Source: Proteiniphilum acetatigenes DSM 18083 (lineage in GTDB: Bacteria; Bacteroidota; Bacteroidia; Bacteroidales; Dysgonomonadaceae). Taken from it: a DNA stretch of 64,000 nucleotides. The notes beneath the pieces are model-generated. The model was not told where the DNA came from and did no database searches. It was given only the letters and a program-made list of their open reading frames with translations. Numbering within the stretch: the stretch's first letter is position 1; each line of letters begins with the position of its first letter. Of the stretch, positions 54,701 through 62,331 are shown in pieces. The stretch spans positions 1 to 64,000 of the forward strand of contig NZ_KB905710.1 in assembly GCF_000380985.1 (NCBI RefSeq), read 5' to 3'. The position numbers were made by a program, and so were the translations under genes.

Positions 54701-54827
54701 TCTCCGGAATGGCAATATCGGGCAGCAGCGATACGGGCAGTGTGTTATAGGTGATAATCCCGAGAATCACACATGCCAGGAACAGCATTAATACCGATAC
54801 GGGACGTTGCAGTATAGCTTTTATCAT
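51753..54827 (-). CDS. RND efflux transporter, permease subunit 1
   Basis: 1024 residues from ATG at 54825-54827 (MIKAILQRPVSVLMLFLACV); an in-frame upstream start would add 15 residues of spacer. Motifs are PEITVQVSGENTSARELENTVVKPI in the first porter region (shown: VQVSGENTSARELEN), LILALGNMIDSSIVVTDVI with the proton-relay Asp, and the C-terminal SAIGIVVTIGVILTDSILKI. Closest to the heavy-metal/HAE branch used with a single adaptor and TolC. Its 3' end runs into the word-repeat spacer. Confidence 0.9.
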   Translation of the reverse strand: MIKAILQRPVSVLMLFLACVILGIITYNTLPVSLLPDIAIPEITVQVSGENTSARELENTVVKPIRRQLMQVGKLRDIQSETRDGSAIIRLKFDYGTDTDLAFIEVNEKIDAAMNNLPRDFRRPRVIKASATDLPVFYLNLTLKNDIPYAGTDEQQFLDLSEFADNVVKRRIEQLPEVAMADMTGLMYKHLQIVPDPALLESASITLSDIENVLSANNIEPGSMIVRNGYYEYNIKFSSLLRTPEDVRNIYIGKEGRLFQLKDLARIDVVRQPESGMSLINGKRAVTLGVIKQADETMKNLRKSLDETLDNLQRSYSDVEFTVNRNQTELLDYTISNLQENLILGFILVFIVALLFLGDGKSPLIIGISMTTALITTFIFFFLFGQSMNIITLSGLILALGNMIDSSIVVTDVITQYRKQGYALEDACEKGTREVIMPIFSSTLTTISVFVPLVFMSGIAGALFTAEAFAVTIGMLVSYLTGIIMLPVLYKIAYGKKFTNKNIEKFFISAQEKIDAVLFPAYDKGIRYVFNHKVFFIVLLAIAIPLCVFLFRVMPKTSMPDISYVESIVTVEWNENIHVDENARRISELLQTTEEHAVENAAYIGQRQYLLDKDNDLTATEAQLYLKTDKPSGIASLETHISDWVRHHYPDAVITFSPPENIFEKIFDTGEAEMIVQLYPRNREDIPEPSSIRQMEASLAASTGEQAENVPFEHQFVITTDREKLLLYGVTQQEVSQTLKTAFRDNQVAVLRSFQQYLPISITGKQQSIQDVLQQTLLYGYPADRSQPIRVPLAALVSLTPGEDIKTIIAGKNGEYIPLYYYHTDQPEKLMEKAAETVRQEGSWDVAFSGNFFSNRQMLKELVIILLISILLMYFILASQFENFLQPLIVLAEIPIDIAFALVVLWLTGHTLNLMSAIGIVVTIGVILTDSILKIDLINELRKGGMPLMEAIHTGGVRRLRAIIMTALTSLFSMIPILFTFDIGSELQKPLAIAMISAMTIGTVVSIFLIPLLYWAIYRKKIEN

Positions 54828-54852
54828 TGTTAATCGATTTGCTGATTTACTG

Positions 54853-54874
54853 ATCCCGATAAATCGGGACAAGT
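54853..54874 (+). repeat. Dispersed 22-bp hairpin repeat, copy 2
   Basis: Identical to 23069-23090 and located in the 85-base gap between the adaptor gene and RND subunit 1, which also contains CTGATTTACTGAT words. Both copies sit inside operons between genes. Confidence 0.85.
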
Positions 54875-54912
54875 ATTGCAGATTATTATCATTGCATCCT
54901 TAAATCATCAAA

Positions 54913-56037
54913 TTAATCATCTGTGGCATTTGAATCTCCTGTAGTATCCGGGGAATCGCCACTCCTTTCTATCTCATCGATCACGGTGACGGGTGATTCA
55001 TGTGCCAGGTTGATATTGCCGCTGGTGATGATCCGGTCGTCCTCCTTGAGTGTTTCCCCCGTAATAGTATAGGAGGAGGCATTTTCCAATCCGGTCTGGA
55101 CGTAATTCCAGATGGCTTTTCCGTCCTGCAGAGTAAAGACTACCTGCCTGCCTGTGCGCAGGACGACCGCGCTTTTGGGTACGACCCATTGCTTGCCCAA
55201 TGAACGGAAGATGCTGACCCGTACATTCATTCCTTCCACCATGCGTTCATGGTATCCTACTGAAGCTTTCACCTGTACCATCCCGTTCTTGTCCACCCAG
55301 GGGTTGATCTCCGACACGCGCCCCTCTATTTCCACACCGGGCATGGAGAAGGGTGTCACCTTTATCTTGTCGCCTGTGCGAATCATCCCCAGTTCGTTTT
55401 CCAGCACGGTGAAGGTCGCTTCCAGACTGCGTGTGTCGATGATATTGCAGAAGATATCGGAAGGGGAGGAGAGAGTATTGGGTTTGGCAAAGAGATTGGC
55501 GATCACCCCGCTGATGGGGGCGGTCAGCGTGGCCTGTTCCAGGTTATACACCGCCATGTCGTATTGAGTTTGTGCCGTGTTGTAACCGCTCTTTACCCTG
55601 GCCAGTTCTTCCACTTCCTTGGGCACTGCTTGCGGGTTATCGAGCCTGTATCCCTGTCCGATCAGCACGTCCTGGTATTCGAGCTTGCTCCTGTCCAACG
55701 CGTCCTTTGCCTGGTTCATGGCGTTGGCAAGGGAATAGGTGTCCAGCATGGCGATGCGCTGCCCTTTTTCCACGCGGGCGCCGTTCCTGACATATATGGT
55801 GGAGATCACTTCGGCGGTCTGGAACTTGAGTTCCGCCACATTTTGCGCCGATATTTTTCCGTTGCTCACCAGTTCGTGTTCAAAGTCCACGGCAGTGAGT
55901 GTCATGGCGGTTACTTCAGCCGGCCGGTCCGGAAGTAGTTGCTGGACATTATTTTCGGTATTTTTGTCCTTGTCCGCTTTGCACGCGGCAAACAAGGAAA
56001 TGGATAGTATCAGGATAAAAATATAGTTGTGTTTCAT
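54913..56037 (-). CDS. RND efflux periplasmic adaptor (membrane fusion lipoprotein)
   Basis: 374 residues from ATG at 56035-56037 (MKHNYIFILILSIS); lipobox LFAAC with Cys19. Order: half-lipoyl (AELKFQTAEVISTIYVRNGARVEKGQ), short coiled coil (about 105-165), half-lipoyl (TLTAPISGVIANL), beta-barrel and membrane-proximal domain (AVVLRTGRQVVFTLQ). First gene of the operon, so one adaptor serves both pumps. No promoter of consensus type was found in the 90 bases upstream. Confidence 0.9.
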   Translation of the reverse strand: MKHNYIFILILSISLFAACKADKDKNTENNVQQLLPDRPAEVTAMTLTAVDFEHELVSNGKISAQNVAELKFQTAEVISTIYVRNGARVEKGQRIAMLDTYSLANAMNQAKDALDRSKLEYQDVLIGQGYRLDNPQAVPKEVEELARVKSGYNTAQTQYDMAVYNLEQATLTAPISGVIANLFAKPNTLSSPSDIFCNIIDTRSLEATFTVLENELGMIRTGDKIKVTPFSMPGVEIEGRVSEINPWVDKNGMVQVKASVGYHERMVEGMNVRVSIFRSLGKQWVVPKSAVVLRTGRQVVFTLQDGKAIWNYVQTGLENASSYTITGETLKEDDRIITSGNINLAHESPVTVIDEIERSGDSPDTTGDSNATDD

Positions 56038-56125
56038 TATTGCTAAATATTGGTTGAATAAATTTATTCCGGACAAAATAATATGTTTTCTTGAATGATA
56101 GCTCCTTTTATGTCATTTTTTTACT

Positions 56126-57205
56126 TTACAAGTCAAAACTTACCAGACATACATCATGGTCGGGATCTCGCATTAATGCGTATCCTTTTTTATCATTATC
56201 TTCAATCACAAACGAGATAATTCCCCTTTCAAAAGAAAATAATTTTACAGGATCTCCATACCAATCAAATACCGCAATTTGATTATACTCATTTTCACCG
56301 CGGCTGTCACTATAAATTGTATATATATATTTATCGGTACAGGCAATACTGGTGATTCCGTGGATGGAATTCGGATCCACTTGCACAAATGGATACATGG
56401 TATCTTTTCTTTTTGGGGGAATATAAACCGGTTCAAAAAAACGTTTTGTCTCCAGAAGTCTGATCCTGTCCGAACAGTCAAAAATTTCGAGAATACATCC
56501 ACCCTGAGTTGCGTGTACGAATTTTTTTCCATCGGATTTTGTAGCAAATCTTCCCAAATAAGAAAAATAAGCATGTTCAACTCTTATAAATTCCTCCGGT
56601 TCATTTAATTTCGGGTATTGATTGTAAGTACTGATTGTGTCATCAATATTTGTCTTTATAAAGCGATACGAGGTGTCGTATGAGTTATTATATGCAGATA
56701 TAAATTCATTGTTTCCTAAAGAAAAGAACATCTCGCTTCTGACATTACGTATTTCGGGAGGTAGCATATAGTCTTTTGTGTTTACGGCTATTTCATTTTC
56801 AGTATAATAGAGAGAATATTCCGTTAGTTTGAATTGTCCCGTATCATAGAAAAAAACTTTATTTTGCTTTCGATCTGTTGAAAAGCCCGAAACCGGCAGT
56901 ATTATTTCTCCCGGCCCTTGTCCTATCTGTCCGAAACTTCTGATATAATCTCCACTTTTTTTAGAGAATAAATGAAACGGATGTTCATTGATATCCGTTT
57001 TACCGGAACATATTATAAATGTATCGATAAAGTTTATCAGACCTGTGTCGAAAATAAAAGAATCGTTCAATCGTTTGGTTACTACTTCTTGTTTCTCAGG
57101 GAAGACGGGAGGGAAATATGCGTCTGTCGAGTCGTCTTGTTTTTTGCATTGTAAGAAAAACAAAATGAATAAGATACATAAAAGATAGTTATAGTTGATT
57201 TTCAT
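56126..57205 (-). CDS. BF3164-like (TolB-like 6-bladed propeller) lipoprotein
   Basis: 359 residues from ATG at 57203-57205 (MKINYNYLLCILFILFFLQC), lipobox FLQC with Cys20; a longer frame adds 17 residues without a signal. It contains FHLFSKKSGDYIRSFGQIGQGPGEI and the C-terminal QIAVFDWYGDPVKLFSFERGI region typical of the family. Propeller lipoprotein of the kind encoded next to NVEALA peptides, here 115 bases downstream of one. Ligand unknown. AT-rich relative to the RND genes. Confidence 0.82.
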   Translation of the reverse strand: MKINYNYLLCILFILFFLQCKKQDDSTDAYFPPVFPEKQEVVTKRLNDSFIFDTGLINFIDTFIICSGKTDINEHPFHLFSKKSGDYIRSFGQIGQGPGEIILPVSGFSTDRKQNKVFFYDTGQFKLTEYSLYYTENEIAVNTKDYMLPPEIRNVRSEMFFSLGNNEFISAYNNSYDTSYRFIKTNIDDTISTYNQYPKLNEPEEFIRVEHAYFSYLGRFATKSDGKKFVHATQGGCILEIFDCSDRIRLLETKRFFEPVYIPPKRKDTMYPFVQVDPNSIHGITSIACTDKYIYTIYSDSRGENEYNQIAVFDWYGDPVKLFSFERGIISFVIEDNDKKGYALMRDPDHDVCLVSFDL

Positions 57206-57320
57206 ACATTCTTTCTTTAAATATAAAAGACATATAAAATTTAAGCCTATTCTCATATATTTTTATTCTCAAAAAAATAGGCTTAAATTTCATTAAAAAT
57301 ACATTTCAAAGATACAATTT

Positions 57321-57638
57321 TTATCTACAGTCTTCAACAGGAGTCCCACAAACCCCACATTCACCTTTAACCGAATAAGTGTCACCTTGACTTTGACTCT
57401 GATGTAAAGCTGCACACGCACAACATCGATAAAAGCAATAAGATAATGATGATCCTGTGCAAGTCCCTCTTATCTCATTGATATTAACCTCTGCCAATGC
57501 CTCCACATTACTTAATGCCAGTTCTGAAAGACCGGCATTGCTTCTCATATTCACGTTCACTCCGTAACCTGTGGCTATTAAGAGTGTAAGGGCAAATATT
57601 CCCCCCCCCCCCCCCCCCATAATAATTTTTTTCTTCAT
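57321..57638 (-). CDS. NVEALA-family peptide precursor with poly-G tract
   Basis: 105 residues from ATG at 57636-57638 (MKKKIIMGG...). Leader MKKKII..GGIFALTLLIATGYGVN is followed by NVEALA at 44-49 and a Cys-rich C-terminal part with eight Cys (60, 68, 72, 73, 75, 94, 97, 104) including CYC-like and GVCGTP pairs. NVEALA proteins are small exported peptides of unknown function in Bacteroidales. Codons 7-13 are ATG followed by Gly codons encoded by an 18-nt G run, so any slip not divisible by three would destroy the frame. Other members usually have about two Gly there. Confidence 0.85.
   Translation of the reverse strand: MKKKIIMGGGGGGIFALTLLIATGYGVNVNMRSNAGLSELALSNVEALAEVNINEIRGTCTGSSLSYCFYRCCACAALHQSQSQGDTYSVKGECGVCGTPVEDCR
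57601..57618 (-). repeat. 18-nt poly-G tract (C on the plus strand), candidate phase-variation switch
   Basis: Eighteen consecutive C on the plus strand, inside codons 7-13 of the NVEALA gene. With 18 the gene is in frame. Homopolymers of this length slip at high rate in bacteria. The tract is by far the longest homopolymer seen in the window. Confidence 0.95.
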
Positions 57639-58166
57639 ACTCCAATGAATTAAAAATGTTTTATGCATTATTGCACTCCTAAATGTATTCGAACTCATGT
57701 TTTTGAACAAATTTCTTAACTCACTTATAACTCACTTTTATTAAGGTGCTGAGAAAGAGTGTGTATTATTTTACACCTTTCAACTCCCTTGTACAAATAA
57801 ATAGAAAAGAGAATGATCCCCCAACAAGTGATTTGTTAAGATTCTGTTCGAATTTTGTTTTACAGGGGAGCGGGAATTTTATTGTCAGCGTTTTTTCTCA
57901 TTGTATTATTTTTTATTGCAATTATAAATCCCTATGCTGCAAATTTATGAATAAATCGTAAATGAAAAATTGTTCCGTAAAATATTAATCTTAAAAAATG
58001 AGAATAACTATTCTTTTTGTTGTCTGGGTATGGAAAATTATTTTCAAACCAAATGCATAATATCTTTTTTGAAAAATAGGACGCCCATTGTATTTCCGCA
58101 TCGAATAGGATTTACTTCCCTATTTGTGCCGGGCAAATGAGTCACTACTGTAATCAATCGAATGGT
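57639..58166. other. 528-base gap upstream of the NVEALA gene
   Basis: AT-rich, no convincing gene. On the minus strand a TAAATTTG at 57940-57947 could be a -7 element for the NVEALA and BF3164-like genes, which would give a leader of about 295 bases. A short plus-strand frame at 57746-57961 has no family features. Confidence 0.4.
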
Positions 58167-59360
58167 TTAATTTTGTCGTAATTTTCCATAAAACAGATAA
58201 TTGTTATCATTTTCATCTATTGAGTCGCGTAAATCGATTAATTTCTTATGCTCACTGTTGGAGAGATCTTTGCGGTGCTCCAAATGTTGTGTTAAGAGCT
58301 CTTTCAATTCCCCGGGATCTACATTCCAAAAGTAATAACCGTTATAAAACGAAGCCCATTCCATAGGGATACCTCCCAGAAAGTCGTTATATAACCTATA
58401 GAACCCTCCTTTGAGTGTTCTCTTGTCCACGATATATTTCGACGGATACTCGGTGACAGACATATGCTCGGATATTTTTTTCTCGACGGTTATTTGTCCC
58501 AGAAAATGATGGGGTAACTCCTGATAGGAATGGATTTTCCATGGCCTCTCCTTGAAGTCGAGTGTAAATTTCGGTTCAAGTCTGTTCTCTGCGATGTTAT
58601 AGTGATAGAGCGTATCGTGGCGCCTTTCCTCAAAATTAAACAGGGAACAGTCAAATGCCTTACCGTTTTTATTGGAATAAACTTCGTTGTTGAAACTACG
58701 GGGTAAGGCGAGATGCCCGGATGGAATGGAATCAATCATGTGGCCCTCGAAATCCTGTGTCCATGCCACAACGGGAATACCTTCGAAAGGAAGTTGGAAA
58801 ACTGATACGGTAGATTCCTTGCTGTTTATAAAGATTTGTCCTTTGGGAACCCTGTATCTAAGAGGAATCGGTTCCAGTGGATTATTCTGCAGGTCGAAAC
58901 GCAATAGCTTATTGCTTGACCAGGGTAAAATAAATATCTGTCCGGTTTCTTCATCCAGCCATTCGTCGTACACGTTCAGGTATTCATTGGGGCCTTGTCC
59001 GTAGGAGCCGATGGTTGTTATAAATTCACCGTCTATATTGAATAGCTTATAAGGATTCTGGCGAATATTCCTCACCAGGATATGCTTGTTGGTGACAGTA
59101 ATAAACGTGAATCCTATAAGGGCTTCGTCCCGATTGTCGAGTTTTACCATCTGAAGACCTTCGATAAACAGGCTTAACGGTATATCTGCCGTGTCTTTCA
59201 GTTTAGTCAGGTCGCAGGAGATCAACTCGGAATTGGCAACCATTACCCTCTCGGCTACTACATCTAATTTGCCGAGTGTCGCTTGTTTCCTGTTCTTGCC
59301 GCAGGAGAAGAGGAGGAAAAGAAGTATCGCCGGAAGGTAAAGAAATAATCCGCGTTTCAT
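58167..59360 (-). CDS. 6-bladed beta-propeller lipoprotein (DUF4934-like)
   Basis: 397 residues, lipobox LFSC with Cys20. Propeller signatures: LFNIDGEFITTIGSYGQGPNEY, FILPWSSNKLLRFDLQ, and the C-terminal helical tail that includes LRDSIDENDNNYLFYGKL, which corresponds to the EEDNP tail of its paralogues. Stands alone between the NVEALA gene and the TPR regulator, all on the minus strand. It probably belongs to the regulon of that regulator (inference). Confidence 0.83.
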   Translation of the reverse strand: MKRGLFLYLPAILLFLLFSCGKNRKQATLGKLDVVAERVMVANSELISCDLTKLKDTADIPLSLFIEGLQMVKLDNRDEALIGFTFITVTNKHILVRNIRQNPYKLFNIDGEFITTIGSYGQGPNEYLNVYDEWLDEETGQIFILPWSSNKLLRFDLQNNPLEPIPLRYRVPKGQIFINSKESTVSVFQLPFEGIPVVAWTQDFEGHMIDSIPSGHLALPRSFNNEVYSNKNGKAFDCSLFNFEERRHDTLYHYNIAENRLEPKFTLDFKERPWKIHSYQELPHHFLGQITVEKKISEHMSVTEYPSKYIVDKRTLKGGFYRLYNDFLGGIPMEWASFYNGYYFWNVDPGELKELLTQHLEHRKDLSNSEHKKLIDLRDSIDENDNNYLFYGKLRQN

Positions 59361-59527
59361 GTTTATCCGCTTTAATGGTGATTTATGGAAGCAAAGGTAG
59401 CGGTTTGGAATGGATAGAGACCAATAATCCGGTGGACAATAAATGATTTTATCTTGTGGTTAATTGTTTGTTTATTAACTATTTATGGTTTTATTGGAAA
59501 GTGTATAAGAGGACAATGACATATTGT

Positions 59528-61171
59528 TCAATTTATCTGCTGTAAAATTGTATCTAAATTGAGTTTGTTACCGGCTATTTGGAATTTCTCCGTTTTCAAC
59601 CGGTATTTCCGTTTAGTGATGGCTGCCTTGGAAACACAGTAGATATCTGCCAGGTCCTGCATATTCACATTGATTTTCAATAGGCAGCAAAAACGAACAT
59701 CGTCGTCCGACAGGGTGGGGGCGTGTTGTTTCAATTTGTCCAGAAATTCGGGATATGCATCCCGGATACCGTTTATCAGTTCCTGCCAGTCGTTGGGAGT
59801 AATCTTTATTTTTTCCTGTTTGTCGTGATGATTGTGCTCTTCCCGGTTCAACGAAGGTAGTTTGTGGAAAAAATTGATCTTTTTGAACAGTGATTCCCTG
59901 AGTATCGCTTCTTTTTCACGTAAAACACTTATTTCCTGTTGTTGTTTCAGTAATAAGTTTTCCTGTTGTAACCGGATCATTCGGTTTTCATGTGCCGCCT
60001 TTTCATTTTTTCGTCTATTGTTTACACGAATAATATAGAGGACGATCAACATAAGAAGAAGGAGAAAGGCACTCATCAACAGATAAAACTGATGCTCTCT
60101 TTGTTTCATCTTTAGCCGGTTATTTTCATTCTCTAATTTCTCCTTTTCATATTTCTGCTGCATATCAGCGGAATGGATCCCGGATAAAAATGAGTTGAAT
60201 ATCCTTTCGCTGTTTTTTGAAAGGTTCAGGGCGTCGGTATAACGGCCCTCCTTCTCTTCCGACAGGCTTAGAAAAGTATAGGCCAGGGCTGCGACGAACT
60301 GATCGTCCCCCTTGATGGACAATTCTGCATAGTACCATGCCGAGTCGGACATATTTTGTTTGTCGAACAGGATTGCCCTGTATAGATTGGTGACAGGCAC
60401 ATCTTGCCGGTTCCGTTTGACCTCCTGCGATTTATTCTTATAGTGTAACGCTTCCTTTATCCGGTTGTCTGACTCGTAAACTCCCGAGACAATATTGAGG
60501 ATACTGGCTTCCATATCACGATCCTCTCTCTCCCTTATCAGGTCGAGTACCTGCATATAGGTCTCTAAGGACTGTCCGGTATTCTTATTGTATTTATAAG
60601 CCTCCGCAAGGCTTAACAATGAGTAGATAACAGAGAGGGAATCGTTCGCGGCACGGGCATATTGCAACCCCTCTGTCTGGGTTTTTACCGCTGCCTCAGC
60701 ATCTCCAAGGTACAGGTAAGAATAACCGGCCGTTCGTTTATAACCGGCTTTCCTGTCGTTATCGTTTCCGGCCGGAATGGCTTTTACTGCTTTATCGAAG
60801 TAGAGAACGGCCGAGTCGTGTCTGGCATTGCGGTAGTGGTATAGTCCGTTATAATACAGGGCCTGGTGCAAACCTGCTGAATCATTATGATTCCAATAAT
60901 ATTGTGTGGTAGCATGGATGATAGAGTCGGAAGATAGTTTATTGCCAGACCGCAGCATACTTTTTATGAAAATCAGGTTATATTCAGCTTGTTCGGCTGT
61001 ACTTAACCGCTTTACATTCTTTATTTCCTCCAGTTTCATCAATGCCTGTGAAGGGATGGAGTCGGATAAACGGGCTGCTTCACTCAACACTTCGGTGTGA
61101 TGTTTTCTATTCTGGCAGGCCGTGAATAGCAGGCAGAGCGGTATAATGAGATAGAGGAGAAGTCGTTTCAT
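59528..61171 (-). CDS. TPR sensor with C-terminal HTH regulator domain
   Basis: 547 residues from ATG at 61169-61171 (MKRLLLYLIIPLCLLFTAC). N-terminal lipoprotein-like signal with Cys19, TPR repeats over about 40-340 (periplasmic), one membrane span at about 362-384 (FYLLMSAFLLLLMLIVLYII), a coiled coil (about 390-430), and a C-terminal HTH resembling LuxR/response-regulator output domains, with DDDVRFCCLLKINVNMQDLA and VSKAAITKRKYRL. Such membrane-bound TPR-HTH proteins are frequent in Bacteroidales next to NVEALA and propeller genes and probably relay a surface signal to them. A longer upstream start adds 33 residues and would spoil the signal peptide. Confidence 0.82.
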   Translation of the reverse strand: MKRLLLYLIIPLCLLFTACQNRKHHTEVLSEAARLSDSIPSQALMKLEEIKNVKRLSTAEQAEYNLIFIKSMLRSGNKLSSDSIIHATTQYYWNHNDSAGLHQALYYNGLYHYRNARHDSAVLYFDKAVKAIPAGNDNDRKAGYKRTAGYSYLYLGDAEAAVKTQTEGLQYARAANDSLSVIYSLLSLAEAYKYNKNTGQSLETYMQVLDLIREREDRDMEASILNIVSGVYESDNRIKEALHYKNKSQEVKRNRQDVPVTNLYRAILFDKQNMSDSAWYYAELSIKGDDQFVAALAYTFLSLSEEKEGRYTDALNLSKNSERIFNSFLSGIHSADMQQKYEKEKLENENNRLKMKQREHQFYLLMSAFLLLLMLIVLYIIRVNNRRKNEKAAHENRMIRLQQENLLLKQQQEISVLREKEAILRESLFKKINFFHKLPSLNREEHNHHDKQEKIKITPNDWQELINGIRDAYPEFLDKLKQHAPTLSDDDVRFCCLLKINVNMQDLADIYCVSKAAITKRKYRLKTEKFQIAGNKLNLDTILQQIN

Positions 61172-61217
61172 AAGATAACAGACAAACAAAACTATAATAA
61201 AGATATATATAGTATTT

Positions 61218-61484
61218 TTATGGATAATGGTATCGCAAGGAGTAAATATAAACGGATGAGTTCTTTTCATGCACGGAATAAATAATTCGGTGCTCGGAAT
61301 TGATTCGTCTCGACCATTTTCCCGAAAGTTCGCATTTCAGCGGTTCAGGTTTTCCTATCCCTGTATATGGATGCTCTGAAATAGCACGCAACAAAGCTGA
61401 GATTTTGTTCATCACAGCCTTATTGCCTGATTTCTTCCAGTATGAGATATCTTTTTGTGCTTGCTCAAGCAGTATTATTTCCAT
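61218..61484 (-). CDS. yoeB: YoeB-type mRNA interferase toxin
   Basis: 88 residues, full length. Txe/YoeB family of RelE-like toxins: EQAQKDISYWKKSGNKAV near the start, YTGIGKPEPLKCELSGKWSRRINSEHRIIY in the middle (shown: GKPEPLKCELSGKWSRRI) and YSLRYHY at the end with the catalytic His/Tyr. It cuts mRNA at the ribosome. It overlaps the antitoxin gene by 10 bases and ends 46 bases upstream of the TPR regulator start. Confidence 0.92.
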   Translation of the reverse strand: MEIILLEQAQKDISYWKKSGNKAVMNKISALLRAISEHPYTGIGKPEPLKCELSGKWSRRINSEHRIIYSVHEKNSSVYIYSLRYHYP

Positions 61485-61735
61485 AGATCGTCAATATCTG
61501 CTTTTTCTCCACCGCCCCTCCTGATTTCATCTTCACCTTCCCTAATAATATCCATCATGGCGGGAGATTTCATGATATATTCAGTCTCTTTTATTGAGTT
61601 GTATTCATCCAATGAAATAACAACTACGCTTTCATTGCCTGAACGGTGTACCAATAGAGGTTCACTGTCGTTGATTACTCCGTCGAGATAACTCTTGAGG
61701 TTCTTTCTTAGCTCTGAATAATTTGCTGTCTTCAT
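61475..61735 (-). CDS. yefM: YefM/Phd-type antitoxin
   Basis: 86 residues. N-terminal DNA-binding part MKTANYSELRKNLKSYLDGVIND and the HRSGNESVVVISLDEYNSIKET core are typical of YefM. The acidic C-terminus (GEDEIRRGGGEKADIDDLW) binds the toxin. It precedes and overlaps yoeB, and the complex is expected to repress the promoter 20 bases upstream. Confidence 0.93.
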   Translation of the reverse strand: MKTANYSELRKNLKSYLDGVINDSEPLLVHRSGNESVVVISLDEYNSIKETEYIMKSPAMMDIIREGEDEIRRGGGEKADIDDLWK

Positions 61736-61755
61736 ATTTTATTATTTAGTAGGTA

Positions 61756-61787
61756 CAAATATAAGTACTTGTTTCTGTGCGTACAAA
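61756..61787 (-). promoter_or_regulatory. Promoter and operator of yefM-yoeB
   Basis: On the minus strand: -33 TTTG (61784-61787), exactly 20-base spacer, -7 TATATTTG (61756-61763), start codon 20 bases on. The sequence GTACAAATAT appears at both boxes (61753-61762 and 61781-61790) and AAGTACTT, a palindrome, lies between them at 61763-61770. These repeats are candidate YefM operator sites. Confidence 0.8.
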
Positions 61788-61845
61788 TATTCAGAAAAAA
61801 ATTGATCATTAAGTTTGATAGATAAACTTAATTGAGAGTAAATCA

Positions 61846-62331
61846 TTAATCAATCAGATCATCATCAAGGGGGAGGTATCCGAACTGGATCATATCATCG
61901 AAATTGAATATCAATCTGTCGTTTAGTTTGTCATAACAGAAATCGGAGATTCTATATCCTATATCCAATGTTTTTACATAGTCTCCTTCGAGATTGAAGA
62001 TCAATAATTTGTCGGGATTGTATTCTTCTGTATTCCAATTTCCTCCTGAATAGGAGACGATTATTTTATCTTTCCTGAAAACAACATCTCCGTAATGACG
62101 AAGGGCATCCCTGCTATTCCCAGTTACTTCCATATACATTGTATTTCAGATTCCCGTCCAGATCCATAATCGTCATCAGGTCATGATTATGTACATAGAG
62201 GGTTGTTGTTTTATATTATTGAATATCAACGGAGATCTCTGTTTGTGATATGGATGTTCCGGGATATCCGTGATAGAACTGTTATTTTCTTCATTATAGT
62301 GTTCACTAAAGGAGACTTTTCCTGCGCTATT
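61846..62331 (-). pseudogene. BF3164-like propeller gene fragment with two frameshifts, no 5' end
   Basis: Three pieces in different frames read in order: SAGKVSFSEHYNEENN and onward (about 62329-62195), LYVHNHDLMTIMDLDGNLKYNVYGSNWE (about 62200-62115; shown core HDLMTIMDLDGNLKY), and NSRDALRHYGDVVFRKD through FDDMIQFGYLPLDDDLID to the stop at 61846. The C-terminal piece matches the gene at the right edge (63714-64000) closely. The 5' half is missing: the first piece starts directly after the stop codon of the next propeller gene. A single functional product is unlikely. Confidence 0.75.

Noticed and set aside
57746-57961. 71-codon plus-strand reading frame upstream of the NVEALA gene.
   Set aside because: No family features, no ribosome-binding or promoter context, AT-rich gap; likely chance.
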